DNA of 44,329 nt from Bacteroidales bacterium (GTDB lineage: Bacteria; Bacteroidota; Bacteroidia; Bacteroidales; Marinilabiliaceae), in NCBI GenBank assembly GCA_024401335.1, contig JAKSLH010000023.1, positions 1 through 44,329 of the forward strand. The letters run 5' to 3'. The notes under the pieces were generated by a model. The model was not told the origin of the DNA. It was given only the letters and a program-made list of their open reading frames with translations, and did no database searches. The translations under genes and the position numbers were made by a program. Shown in pieces: positions 17,198-25,804 of the stretch. Numbering within the stretch: the first letter of the stretch is position 1; every line of letters starts with the position of its first letter.

Positions 17198-18697
17198 TTA
17201 CAAATGACGGATACGCTTCTGGAGTACCCATGGATCCATAGCCTGCTCTCCGTTCTCAGTGTTGTCCTGAGCGAAGTCGTTGTCATGGTTGTACTGTGAC
17301 ACTGCAAGAAGTGCTGCAATGAGCTCCTCATGCTCTTCCTGGTAAACCAAGTTATCCTTGAGCTCCTTCTCGATGAAGGCAGTATTGAAATCTCCCTTAC
17401 GGAATACCTCGTTGTGGAGCACCATCTTGTCGAATGGTATTGTAGTCTTCACGCCGTTGACATGGAAATGCTCGAGTGACTTCAATGTGAGGTCAATAGC
17501 ATCAGCACGGTCCTTGCCATGAACGATGAGCTTAGCAATCATAGAGTCGAAGAATGGTGTGATCTCTGTACCGATTCTTACACCAGAGTCAATACGTATG
17601 TTATTGTCAGATGGAAGACGCAAGTTGCGGATGATACCGATGCTTGGTGTAAAACCAGCCTGTACGTCCTCTGCGTTGATACGGCACTCGATAGCCCATC
17701 CCTTGAGCTTCACGTCGTCCTGTGTGATAGGAAGCTTCTCGCCCGAAGCGATGAGGAGCTGGAGCTCAACAAGGTTCAAGCCTGTAATCATCTCTGTTAC
17801 AGGATGCTCAACCTGAATACGTGTATTCATCTCCATGAAGTAGAAGTTACCGCTGTCGTCGAGCAAGAACTCTACTGTACCAAGGCTTTCATAGTGAGCC
17901 TCCTTAGCAAGGTCAACAGCAGCCTTTGCCATCTTGGCACGCAACGCCTCGTCCAATGCTGGTGATGGAGCCTCCTCCATGAGCTTCTGGTGCTTACGCT
18001 GGATAGAGCACTCACGCTCACCAAGATGCACCACGTTGCCATACTTGTCGGCAACTATCTGGAACTCGATATGCTTAGGGTTGACTACATACTTCTCAAT
18101 AAATACCGTTGGGTCGTTGAAAGCTGTTGTAGCCTCTGCTGTACAGAGCTCGTAGTTTGTCTTAACCTCCGACTCCTTCCAGCATACGCGCATGCCTCGA
18201 CCGCCACCGCCTGTTGCAGCCTTGATGATTACAGGATAACCGATACGATTAGCCTCCTTGATTGCTTCGTCTGCGTTTGGAATACCACCAAGTGTGCCAC
18301 CTACCATTGGAACATTGCTTCGATGAGCTATCTCCTTGGCAATGATCTTGTCACCCATAGCCTTGATGACCTCCGGTGATGGACCGATGAATATCACTCC
18401 CGCATCACGACATGCCTTAGCAAAATCTGCATTCTCTGACAAATAACCATAACCTGGGTGCATTGACTCAATATGGTTATCTACGGCAAGTTTTACAAGA
18501 TTAGGAATGTCGAGGAACTCTGGCACTTTCCCGTCTGTATCAGGAAAGTCGACAATCTGGTCAACCTTCTGTAGGTAGACTGCATTAGGCTCTTTCTTGG
18601 TCCTAATACCGTAAGTCTTGATGCCCATTCGGCTAGCTGTTCTTGCTATTCGGATGGCAATCTCACCACGGTTGGCAATCAGTATCGATTTAATCAT
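17198..18697 (-). CDS. Biotin carboxylase subunit (acyl-CoA carboxylase)
   Basis: The 499-residue protein has the biotin carboxylase plan: N-terminal KSILIANRGEIAIRIARTA, an ATP-grasp domain with the glycine-rich KAATGGGGRGMR loop, the bicarbonate/catalytic EMNTRIQVEHPVTE motif (about residue 290) and the C-terminal barrel. A tail of about 50 residues rich in acidic and glutamine positions extends past the usual end. It carboxylates biotin on the carrier protein using ATP and bicarbonate. Because the operon's carboxyltransferase is of the propionyl/methylmalonyl-CoA type, this is the biotin carboxylase of that complex rather than of acetyl-CoA carboxylase. Confidence 0.92.
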   Translation of the reverse strand: MIKSILIANRGEIAIRIARTASRMGIKTYGIRTKKEPNAVYLQKVDQIVDFPDTDGKVPEFLDIPNLVKLAVDNHIESMHPGYGYLSENADFAKACRDAGVIFIGPSPEVIKAMGDKIIAKEIAHRSNVPMVGGTLGGIPNADEAIKEANRIGYPVIIKAATGGGGRGMRVCWKESEVKTNYELCTAEATTAFNDPTVFIEKYVVNPKHIEFQIVADKYGNVVHLGERECSIQRKHQKLMEEAPSPALDEALRAKMAKAAVDLAKEAHYESLGTVEFLLDDSGNFYFMEMNTRIQVEHPVTEMITGLNLVELQLLIASGEKLPITQDDVKLKGWAIECRINAEDVQAGFTPSIGIIRNLRLPSDNNIRIDSGVRIGTEITPFFDSMIAKLIVHGKDRADAIDLTLKSLEHFHVNGVKTTIPFDKMVLHNEVFRKGDFNTAFIEKELKDNLVYQEEHEELIAALLAVSQYNHDNDFAQDNTENGEQAMDPWVLQKRIRHL

Positions 18698-18765
18698 AGT
18701 TTATATCTTCTATAATCAGAACCTTGACACGTCAGCATCACGGCTCTATTATTAATTATCTGTTA

Positions 18766-20310
18766 TTAAAGAGGTGTATTTCCGTTCTTTCTGCGTGGCA
18801 TGCTGACCGACTTGTTGTCAAGAGTCTTCAATACCTTATAGATCTTAGCACGTGTCTGAGCTGGGTCGATAACTTCGTCGATAAAGCCCTTCTCATCTGC
18901 TATATATGGATTGGCTACTTCATCACGGTACTTCTGAACAAGCTCCTTCTTCAAAGCTACAGGATCAGCTGCTTCAGCAAGCTCCTTGCGGCAAAGAATT
19001 GCTATCGCGCCATCAGGACCCATTACGGCAACCTCAGCTGTTGGCCATGCGAAGCTGTAGTCACCACCGATACCCTTACTGTTCATCACGATGTATGCAC
19101 CACCGTATGACTTTCTGAGGATAACAGTAATCTTTGGTACAGTTGCACGTGTATAAGCGTAGAGCAACTTAGCTCCATTTCTGATGATACCCTGATGCTC
19201 CTGGTCAGTACCTGGCAAGAAGCCTGGCACATCCTCGAATGTTATGATAGGAATGTTAAATGCGTTACAGAAATTGATGAATCGTGCACCCTTGACAGAT
19301 GAGTCGATATCGAGCGAACCTGCCATCACCTTTGGCTGGTTGGCAACAACACCTACTACATAGCCACCGATGCGAGCATAACCTACCACTATATTCTGTG
19401 CAAAGTCTTCAGACACCTCGAAGAATCTACCCTTATCGACAACGAGACGGATAACGTCACGTACATCGTATGGTTTATCTGGGTCTTCTGGGACAATATC
19501 ACGGAGAGCCTCTTCTACACGGTCTGTAGGATCATCTGTCTGAACAAATGGTGGGTTCTCTATGTTGTTGGATGGAAGGAATGTCAAGAGTTTCTTGATG
19601 CCGAGAATGAGGTTGGCATCATCTGAATATACGAAGTTGGCAACACCGCTCTTTGTTGAGTGAACCTTTGCACCACCAAGCTGTTCTGTTGTGACATCTT
19701 CGTTGAGCACCTGGCGAACAACGTCAGGACCAGTCACAAACATATAGCTTGTCCCCTCCGTCATGAATACGAAGTCGGTAAGAGCTGGTGAATATACCGC
19801 ACCACCTGCAGCAGGGCCCATGATAGCCGAGATCTGTGGCACAACACCTGATGCCAATACGTTGCGGCGGAAGATGTTAGCATAACCGTTCAAGCTGGCT
19901 ACACCCTCCTGGATACGCGCACCACCTGAGTCGATAAGGGCGATTACCGGATGACCAGTCTTGAGGGCCATGTCCTGGATCTTTGTGATCTTGGCTGCAT
20001 GTACTGCACCAAGCGATCCACCCATGATATTGAAGTCCTGTGAATATGCGTATGCCTGACGACCATTGATAGTACCGAAACCAGCGATAACACCGTCACC
20101 GAACGCCTTTGTTGTCTTTCCGAATGATGTTCCACCCGCAGAAGGTATGAAAGCATCTACTTCTTCAAACGAGCCTTCGTCGAAAAGCATGAGGATACGC
20201 TCGCGCGCCGTGAGCTTACCTCTATTGTGCTGCTTATCATAGTATGCTTCGCCATATTGAGCCTCAAGCTGTTTCTGACGCTCTAGAAATTTATCGAATG
20301 CTATTCCCAT
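18766..20310 (-). CDS. mmdA: Carboxyltransferase subunit of propionyl-CoA carboxylase / methylmalonyl-CoA decarboxylase
   Basis: The 514-residue protein is a crotonase-fold carboxyltransferase of the PccB/MmdA type. Visible signatures are KLTARERILMLFDEGSFEE, GGSLGAVHAAKI, IDSGGARIQEGVASL, the GPAAGGAVYSPALTDF oxyanion region and KSYGGAYIVMNSKGIGGDYS. It moves the carboxyl group between carboxy-biotin and propionyl-CoA/methylmalonyl-CoA, the last carbon step of the succinate-to-propionate pathway of Bacteroidales. Sodium-pump membrane subunits (a beta subunit such as OadB/MmdB) are absent here, so a soluble carboxylase is the simpler reading than a sodium-pumping decarboxylase. It is the second gene of the operon, 9 bp after the transporter gene. 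Confidence 0.93.
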   Translation of the reverse strand: MGIAFDKFLERQKQLEAQYGEAYYDKQHNRGKLTARERILMLFDEGSFEEVDAFIPSAGGTSFGKTTKAFGDGVIAGFGTINGRQAYAYSQDFNIMGGSLGAVHAAKITKIQDMALKTGHPVIALIDSGGARIQEGVASLNGYANIFRRNVLASGVVPQISAIMGPAAGGAVYSPALTDFVFMTEGTSYMFVTGPDVVRQVLNEDVTTEQLGGAKVHSTKSGVANFVYSDDANLILGIKKLLTFLPSNNIENPPFVQTDDPTDRVEEALRDIVPEDPDKPYDVRDVIRLVVDKGRFFEVSEDFAQNIVVGYARIGGYVVGVVANQPKVMAGSLDIDSSVKGARFINFCNAFNIPIITFEDVPGFLPGTDQEHQGIIRNGAKLLYAYTRATVPKITVILRKSYGGAYIVMNSKGIGGDYSFAWPTAEVAVMGPDGAIAILCRKELAEAADPVALKKELVQKYRDEVANPYIADEKGFIDEVIDPAQTRAKIYKVLKTLDNKSVSMPRRKNGNTPL

Positions 20311-20319
20311 AATCGTTTT

Positions 20320-21987
20320 TTACAATAGTATAAGTATTAATGTTTGACCCAATAATATGCGGAGGAACATAGTCAACGGATATACCGACGCGTATGCTGT
20401 CGACTGTGCATGTGTTGCACATAGACTGTTGGCATATTCCAATGCTGGTGGATCTGTCATCGCACCTGCCATGAGACCACATATCTTGAGGTAGTTTACT
20501 TTCATTATTCTGGCTATCGATCCCACAATGATAAGAGGGATGAATGTGATAGCGAAACCATAGGCAACCCACATATAGCCTCCGTTGAGGAATGTCTCAA
20601 CAAACTTGCCGCCAGCTCCGAGGCCTACACACGCAAGGAAGAGCACAATGCCCATCTCTCGCATCATCATGTTGGCACCCGAGTTCATATAGAACGACAT
20701 ATTGCCTATGCGGCCCTTCCAGCCGAGTATGATAGCTATGAGCAGCGGACCACCTGCCAAGCCGAGCTTTGCTGGCGCTGGCAATCCTGGAATGAAGAAT
20801 GGTATCGAACCGACGATCAATCCAAGCGCTATGCCAAGGAATACCGGTATGATGTTTGGATGTGACCACTCTGTTATTGAATCACCAAGTTCGTCCTTGA
20901 TGGCTCCCATCACCTCTACCTTACCGACAACTCTAACGTTATCACCAACCTCAATTGTAGTACGCTTTGTTGGAAGTATCTCAAATCCAGCACGGTAGAT
21001 ACGTGTGATATTTGCTGGATAACGACGGTAGATACCGAGCTGTTCGAGTGTCTTGCCTGCTATCTTCTTGTTTGTTATCATGAAGCGACGCATAACAAGG
21101 TCGCCCTCTATTGTTCCCTTCTGACCTATCTCAACACTACCGACCTTGAGTCGTATGTTCTCTATGGCGTTGTCACCTGCCACACCATGCACAATATCAC
21201 CCTTCTCTACGACAAATGTCGCTGTAGGCACAAGCATCTGACCGTTACGCTCTATGCGAGAGAAGACAAGCTCCTTATCAACGAAGTCGGTGATATATTC
21301 TATCGTCTTGCCAAAGAGGTTCTCATTGGTTATCGTCACTGTGACACTCTCAAGATGCTTACCTGTGTTGAGCTTGTCGTTGTAGTCATCCACCTCCTTA
21401 GACACTCTGATTCTAAAAATGGCCTTGATCAATATCATCGAGAGGATGATACCCATCACACCAAGTGGATATGCCATTGCATAACCTGAACCGAGCGAAC
21501 TCTCATCGAGACCTGCAGTAGGATGCTCAGCGAGGTAATTGCTTACAACCTGCTTTGCCGCACCAAGACCTGGAGTGTTGGTTACCGCACCACACATGAT
21601 GCCAGTTATCTCCTCTGGCTTTACGTCGAACATGTAATGAAGCGCTATAGCCACTCCAAAACCACCAAATACTATGCAGATTGCGAATATGTTAAGAAGG
21701 AATCCGTCACCCTTAAATGAACTGAAAAAACGAGGTCCTACATCTACTCCTATACCGTAAACGAAAAGAATAAGGCCAAATTCCTGCGCAAAATGTAGCA
21801 TCTCACCATTAAATTGCGCCCCCAAGTGTGCCAGGATAATGCCGGTGAACAACACACCAGCTATGCCAAGCTTGACCTTGCCAACCGCAAGCTTGCCCGC
21901 CAATACGCCTATGAATCCTGTCAAGCAGATATATAGTAGCGTACTTGCTAAACCGTTACCTGTAAAAAGGCTAACTATAAAATCCAT
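20320..21987 (-). CDS. AspT/YidE-type transporter with two TrkA-C domains
   Basis: The 555-residue protein has the aspartate:alanine exchanger (AAEx) layout. An N-terminal membrane block of about five helices ends in GAVTNTPGLGAAKQV. A cytoplasmic pair of RCK-C/TrkA-C domains follows (about residues 205-370, with TITNENLFGKTIEYITDF and MITNKKIAGKTLEQLG). A second membrane block ends in GLMAGAMTDPPALEYANS. The duplicated TPxLxxA motif is the family mark. Characterised members exchange dicarboxylate-type substrates such as aspartate, alanine or succinate. Being the first gene of the carboxylase operon suggests a role in succinate or related anion transport; this is inference. A TAACTTTG -7 box lies at 22050-22057. 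Confidence 0.88.
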   Translation of the reverse strand: MDFIVSLFTGNGLASTLLYICLTGFIGVLAGKLAVGKVKLGIAGVLFTGIILAHLGAQFNGEMLHFAQEFGLILFVYGIGVDVGPRFFSSFKGDGFLLNIFAICIVFGGFGVAIALHYMFDVKPEEITGIMCGAVTNTPGLGAAKQVVSNYLAEHPTAGLDESSLGSGYAMAYPLGVMGIILSMILIKAIFRIRVSKEVDDYNDKLNTGKHLESVTVTITNENLFGKTIEYITDFVDKELVFSRIERNGQMLVPTATFVVEKGDIVHGVAGDNAIENIRLKVGSVEIGQKGTIEGDLVMRRFMITNKKIAGKTLEQLGIYRRYPANITRIYRAGFEILPTKRTTIEVGDNVRVVGKVEVMGAIKDELGDSITEWSHPNIIPVFLGIALGLIVGSIPFFIPGLPAPAKLGLAGGPLLIAIILGWKGRIGNMSFYMNSGANMMMREMGIVLFLACVGLGAGGKFVETFLNGGYMWVAYGFAITFIPLIIVGSIARIMKVNYLKICGLMAGAMTDPPALEYANSLCATHAQSTAYASVYPLTMFLRILLGQTLILILL

Positions 21988-22049
21988 TCCTGTTCTTAAT
22001 TGTTGTTTCTCGTCTTGTTTTTCGTATGTCTTCTATTGTTTTCAACTCA

Positions 22050-22057
22050 CAAAGTTA
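22050..22057 (-). promoter_or_regulatory. -7 box of the transporter/carboxylase operon
   Basis: The complement of 22050-22057 reads TAACTTTG and lies about 63 bp before the start at 21987. The intergenic stretch 21988-22293 holds this box and the fabG terminator; I see no further gene or RNA in it. Confidence 0.45.
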
Positions 22058-22237
22058 GTAAAAAACTACTATTACGAGCCTTTTTTGCTTTTTTTTTGAA
22101 CCAAGAAGACAATATTTATATGTCGTTTTGTTTTATCAACATCACGTAACGACTCATGTTTCGCAAAGTCGCAACGCCTCAACCGTCATTATGTTATTTT
22201 TGGTTGATATAGCATTTTATATATCCTCTTTTTATAC

Positions 22238-22271
22238 AATAAAGGGCTCCCGACATTTGTCAGAAGCCCTC
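22238..22271 (-). terminator. Terminator of fabG
   Basis: On the minus strand AGGGCTTCTGAC pairs with GTCGGGAGCCCT (about 10 pairs around an AAAT loop), followed by TTATT. It begins 23 bp past the fabG stop. Confidence 0.7.
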
Positions 22272-22293
22272 TCATCTATGATATGTGTATTGA

Positions 22294-23040
22294 TTACATG
22301 TTCATGCCACCGTCAACCTGGATAACCTGGCCGCTTACGTATGATGACATATCACTTGCAAGGAAGGTAGCAACGTTTGCGATGTCCTCAGGAACACCAC
22401 CACGACGCAATGGAATCTTCTCTGCCCATGCCTTCTTCACATCATCTGAAAGCTGATCTGTCATGGCTGTGATGATAAAGCCAGGAGCGATAGCGTTTGC
22501 ACGGATACCCTTAGGGCCCATCTCCTGTGCCACTGACTTAGCCAATGCTATCATACCCGCCTTAGATGCTGCATAGTTAGACTGACCTGCGTTACCGTGA
22601 ACACCTACAACACTTGCCATGTTGATGATAGAACCGTTGCGCTGACGCATCATGATAGGTACTACTGCATGTATGAAGTTGAAAGCCGACTTGAGGTTTA
22701 CGTTGATTACCGCATCCCACTGCTGCTCTGTCATTCTCAACATGAGGCCGTCCTTTGTGATACCTGCGTTGTTTACGAGCACGTCAATTGAGCCGAACTC
22801 TTCCTTGATAGCTGCAACAACCTGCTCAGTCTGAGCGAAGTCGGCTGCGTTCGAAGCGTATGCCTTGACCTTTACTCCCATTGCTGCAATCTCTTTCTCT
22901 GTCTGCTGAGCATCCTCGTTGATTACGAGGTCAGTGAATGCGATGTTTGCTCCCTCTGAAGCAAACTTGAGAGCCAATGCCTTACCGATACCACGAGCCG
23001 CACCAGTTACGATGGCAGTCTTTCCTTCAAGTAATTTCAT
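22294..23040 (-). CDS. fabG: FabG, 3-oxoacyl-ACP reductase
   Basis: The 248-residue short-chain dehydrogenase has the NADP-binding motif VTGAARGIGKALA, the NNAG motif in DVLVNNAGITKDGLM, and the catalytic serine, tyrosine and lysine in INMASVVGVHGNAGQSNYAA followed by SKAG. The NAGITKD and SNYAASKAGM wording is characteristic of FabG, which reduces 3-oxoacyl-ACP in fatty-acid elongation. It is not next to other fab genes; in this window it is a single transcription unit with its own terminator. Confidence 0.93.
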   Translation of the reverse strand: MKLLEGKTAIVTGAARGIGKALALKFASEGANIAFTDLVINEDAQQTEKEIAAMGVKVKAYASNAADFAQTEQVVAAIKEEFGSIDVLVNNAGITKDGLMLRMTEQQWDAVINVNLKSAFNFIHAVVPIMMRQRNGSIINMASVVGVHGNAGQSNYAASKAGMIALAKSVAQEMGPKGIRANAIAPGFIITAMTDQLSDDVKKAWAEKIPLRRGGVPEDIANVATFLASDMSSYVSGQVIQVDGGMNM

Positions 23041-23143
23041 TTTCTTTATCTGAGTTTAAATCGTTAATTTCTCCAATTTTGACTATTTCGAGTGCAATAT
23101 TAGTGAATTATTTGCAAATAACAGCCTCTTAGGACTAATAAAC

Positions 23144-23917
23144 TTAATCCACATCTATAGCGAGCTCCTTGGCTATCAGGCCCAACGCCTCGCCAGCCTT
23201 GGCTGCAATGTAGATGTCAGTACATGTGTTAGTGAGCGACGATCGCGATGGGTTGATCTCTATCACCGTCGCCCCATGACGCTTGGCTAATATAGGTATC
23301 ATGCCGGCTGGCATTACCTCGCCTGTCGTGCCGACGACTATCACCACATCAGCCTTCTCGGCTGCATCAAACGACTTCTTATATGTCTCCTGCGGTATGC
23401 CTTCACCGAAAAATACAAAGTCTGGCTTCAGCAACGCTCCACATCTCGGACAACGCGGTGGCATATCGCTCAGATCCATGTCCTGTGGCTTCACCTCATA
23501 ACTACATCCCTCTTTTGTACATATCACTCGACCTGCAGTGCCGTGAAACTCATATACGTTCCTAGAACCGGCCTCCTGATGCAAAAAGTCGATGTTCTGG
23601 GTGACAACACACTTCAACATGCCACGCTGCTCCATCTTGGCCATCACCTTGTGCGCCTCATTGGGATGTATCTCGGTCTTGAACATGAAGTTGTAGAATA
23701 TCTCCTTGATTGCCCCCCACGACTCCTTAGGATGCGAATAGAAATAGTTGAGCTCAAGACACTCCGGATCATACTTCGACCACACCGAGTTCTCCGCCCC
23801 TCTGAACGGCGGCACTCCGCTCTCTACAGAAATACCTGCACCGGTAAATGCTATTGCATATTTCGCGTTTCTTATGGCTTCCGCCGCTCTCTTTATCTGC
23901 TCTTCCATTTCTTTCAT
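23144..23917 (-). CDS. Sir2-family NAD-dependent protein deacylase
   Basis: The 257-residue protein has the sirtuin core: the NAD loop IAFTGAGISVESGVPPFRG, the TQNIDFLHQEAG motif, catalytic histidine in YEFHGTAG, and the C-terminal GTTGEVMPAG and EINPSRSSLT segments. The zinc site is formed by a C-x4-C pair (CTKEGC) and CPRCG rather than two CxxC pairs. It would remove acetyl or other acyl groups from lysines, producing nicotinamide and O-acyl-ADP-ribose. The NAD loop has FTGAGISVESG, and the acid-pocket YxxR residues typical of desuccinylases are not obvious, so acyl specificity stays open. Confidence 0.92.
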   Translation of the reverse strand: MKEMEEQIKRAAEAIRNAKYAIAFTGAGISVESGVPPFRGAENSVWSKYDPECLELNYFYSHPKESWGAIKEIFYNFMFKTEIHPNEAHKVMAKMEQRGMLKCVVTQNIDFLHQEAGSRNVYEFHGTAGRVICTKEGCSYEVKPQDMDLSDMPPRCPRCGALLKPDFVFFGEGIPQETYKKSFDAAEKADVVIVVGTTGEVMPAGMIPILAKRHGATVIEINPSRSSLTNTCTDIYIAAKAGEALGLIAKELAIDVD

Positions 23918-23939
23918 GTCGCTAATGTTTCGTATATGG

Positions 23940-23947
23940 CAAATATA
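23940..23947 (-). promoter_or_regulatory. -7 box of the Sir2 gene
   Basis: The complement of 23940-23947 reads TATATTTG, 22 bp before the start at 23917 and directly after the rng terminator. Confidence 0.5.
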
Positions 23948-23949
23948 AT

Positions 23950-23992
23950 AAAAAAAATCTCCGCCCTATCCTCTTGGATAAGACGGAGATTA
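23950..23992 (-). terminator. Terminator of the RNase E/G gene
   Basis: On the minus strand ATCTCCG-tct-TATC pairs with GATA-ggg-CGGAGAT around a short loop and runs into eight T residues. It begins 5 bp after the stop at 23997. Confidence 0.85.
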
Positions 23993-23996
23993 TCTT

Positions 23997-25523
23997 TTAG
24001 CTTACTTTGAATTCAACAATTCCCAAAGCCTGCGATGGAATCACCTTCAGCTTGCCGAAGCCATATCTGGCCTTCCAGCGTAGTATCTGCGAAGGGAATC
24101 CTTTCTTGAGGAAAGCATAGATGTATGGGTGGCATTTGACAGTCATCTTGCCGTCACCCTTTTCCTCCTTCACGCGCTCTATCTCTTGTTCGATAAGCTC
24201 TTTAACATCAACCTGTGCGCCTGCCTTGCCGGTTCCGTTACACATCGGACAAACCTCTGATGTATCAATCGTCATCACCGGTCTCACTCTCTGACGGGTG
24301 ATCTGCATAAGTCCGAACTTGCTCAGTGGCAAGATATTGTGCTTGGTCCTGTCGGGTGCCATGCACTCCTTCATCTTCTCATATAGCCTTGTTCTGTGCT
24401 CTGCACTCTGCATGTCGATGAAGTCCACCACCACGATGCCGCCCATATCTCTCAGGCGTAGCTGTCGTGCAATCTCTTCGGCTGCTGCAAGGTTAACGTC
24501 AAGCGCATTATTCTCCTGGTTGTTGGCGTTCTTCGAGCGGTTGCCGCTATTCACGTCAATAACGTTAAGAGCCTCTGTCGTTTCAATTATCAAGTACGCA
24601 CCGCTTTTAAAGCTTACGGTCTTGCCGCATGACTGCTTTATCTGCTTCTCGATGTTGAAATTCTCAAACATTGGCACGCTGCCATTGTATAGCTTTACGA
24701 TGTCGGTACGGTCGGGCGCAATCTGCTTGACATAATTATATGTCTCCTCATAGAATGACTTGTCATCAACATATATTGAGTTGAAGTCAGGGCTAAGCAG
24801 GTCGCGTAGCATGACCGATGAACGCTGCATTTCTCCGAGTGCGAGTGCTGGCGGGCGAACTTCTCTTACACGGGCAATACAATCGTCCCATCTCCTGAGA
24901 AGGCTCTCGAACTCTTCCTCAAGTTCTCTTTCCTCCTTACCTTCTGCCACGGTGCGGATTATCACTCCGAAGTCTTTTGGCTTGATGCGGGTAAGCAGCT
25001 TCTTGAGGCGGTTTCTCTCTTCGCTCGACCTAATTTTTTTACTAACCGAAACCTTGTCAGAGAATGGTATCAATACAAGGTTGCGTCCGGCAATGGATAT
25101 TTCGCTCGTGAGTCGTGGCCCCTTTGTTGATATAGGCTCTTTGACTACCTGCACGAGCACCTCTTGTCCGGCTGAGAGCACGTCGGCTATAGCGCCATCT
25201 TTTTCGATATCGTTTTCACGCTTGACATGTGGTAATGTGCCGTCTGGCGTACGACGTGATGTCACTTGCTGGAGAAACTTCTGCAGTGTCTTGAACTGCG
25301 GACCCAGATCGAGGTAATGTAGGAATGCATCCTTGTCATAGCCAATGCTTATGAAGGCTGCGTTAAGGCCCGGCATCACCTTGTGAACCTTGCCTATGTA
25401 TATGTCGCCTACCTCAAACTGAACGTTTCTTTTCTCCTTGCGCAGCTCCACCAGTCGCTTGTCCTCCATGAGTGCTATCTGCATCTCGTCTGGAGCGACA
25501 TTGATGAATAATTCTGCGTTCAC
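23997..25523 (-). CDS. rng: Ribonuclease E/G family endoribonuclease
   Basis: The 508-residue protein has an N-terminal S1 domain (FEVGDIYIGKVHKVMPGLNAAF split over residues 35-60) and the RNase E/G catalytic core. The DNase I-like subdomain contains the two magnesium-binding aspartates in ALNVIDVNSGN and GIVVVDFIDMQ, and a zinc-link type CPMCNGTGK motif follows. It cuts single-stranded RNA in rRNA maturation and mRNA decay. The long RNase E scaffold tail is absent, so the RNase G form is meant. The gene lies downstream of the HU and mS38-like genes, with a T-rich hairpin between. Confidence 0.92.
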   Translation of the reverse strand: MNAELFINVAPDEMQIALMEDKRLVELRKEKRNVQFEVGDIYIGKVHKVMPGLNAAFISIGYDKDAFLHYLDLGPQFKTLQKFLQQVTSRRTPDGTLPHVKRENDIEKDGAIADVLSAGQEVLVQVVKEPISTKGPRLTSEISIAGRNLVLIPFSDKVSVSKKIRSSEERNRLKKLLTRIKPKDFGVIIRTVAEGKEERELEEEFESLLRRWDDCIARVREVRPPALALGEMQRSSVMLRDLLSPDFNSIYVDDKSFYEETYNYVKQIAPDRTDIVKLYNGSVPMFENFNIEKQIKQSCGKTVSFKSGAYLIIETTEALNVIDVNSGNRSKNANNQENNALDVNLAAAEEIARQLRLRDMGGIVVVDFIDMQSAEHRTRLYEKMKECMAPDRTKHNILPLSKFGLMQITRQRVRPVMTIDTSEVCPMCNGTGKAGAQVDVKELIEQEIERVKEEKGDGKMTVKCHPYIYAFLKKGFPSQILRWKARYGFGKLKVIPSQALGIVEFKVS

Positions 25524-25571
25524 GATATTTCAGTTTTTATTTCAAAGAACTTTGTCTTCCATCGAAGACTG

Positions 25572-25617
25572 TAAAAAAAAACGGGCAGAAAGCCAATTGC
25601 CAGCTCCCTGTCCGCTT
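25572..25617 (-). terminator. Possible terminator or attenuator upstream of the RNase E/G gene
   Basis: On the minus strand CGGACAG and CTGCCCG flank a 20-nt region with a smaller inner hairpin and are followed by nine T residues, about 50 bp before the rng start. The outer stem has one A-C mismatch on this strand. It may end the HU/mS38-like transcript or act as a control point for rng. Confidence 0.5.
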
Positions 25618-25659
25618 TGAGATCTTATTAGACCTAAATAAGAGTGGCCCAAAGATTGA

Positions 25660-25746
25660 TTAATGCTTATGGCGATTCTTTCTCAATCTCTTTTTACGCT
25701 TGTGAGTAGCCATCTTGTGTCTCTTGTGCTTCTTTCCGTTTGGCAT
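25660..25746 (-). CDS. 28-residue AURKAIP1/COX24-domain (mS38-like) basic protein
   Basis: An ATG at 25746 opens a 28-codon frame ending at TAA. The product begins MPNGKKHKRHKMATHKR and ends LRKNRHKH; almost every second residue is Lys, Arg or His. It matches the tiny Bacteroidota proteins annotated as AURKAIP1/COX24 domain-containing, related to the C-terminal tail of mitochondrial ribosomal protein mS38, so a ribosomal role is likely. Its setting between an HU-family gene and the RNase E/G gene, as I recall it from other Bacteroidota, supports a real gene despite the size. Gene finders with a 30-codon floor would miss it. Confidence 0.85.
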   Translation of the reverse strand: MPNGKKHKRHKMATHKRKKRLRKNRHKH

Positions 25747-25804
25747 AGCAGTAGATTTATAGGTTAAACAATAATGTGATATATCTTTCTATTCTGACAC
25801 CTGA

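Noticed and set aside
16640-21987. Sodium-pumping methylmalonyl-CoA decarboxylase
   Set aside because: No OadB/MmdB-type membrane beta subunit or gamma subunit is encoded; the membrane protein in the operon is an AspT/YidE-type carrier.
21988-22293. Small RNA or tRNA in the gap before fabG
   Set aside because: No tRNA-like arms or conserved structure is seen apart from the fabG terminator and one -7 box.
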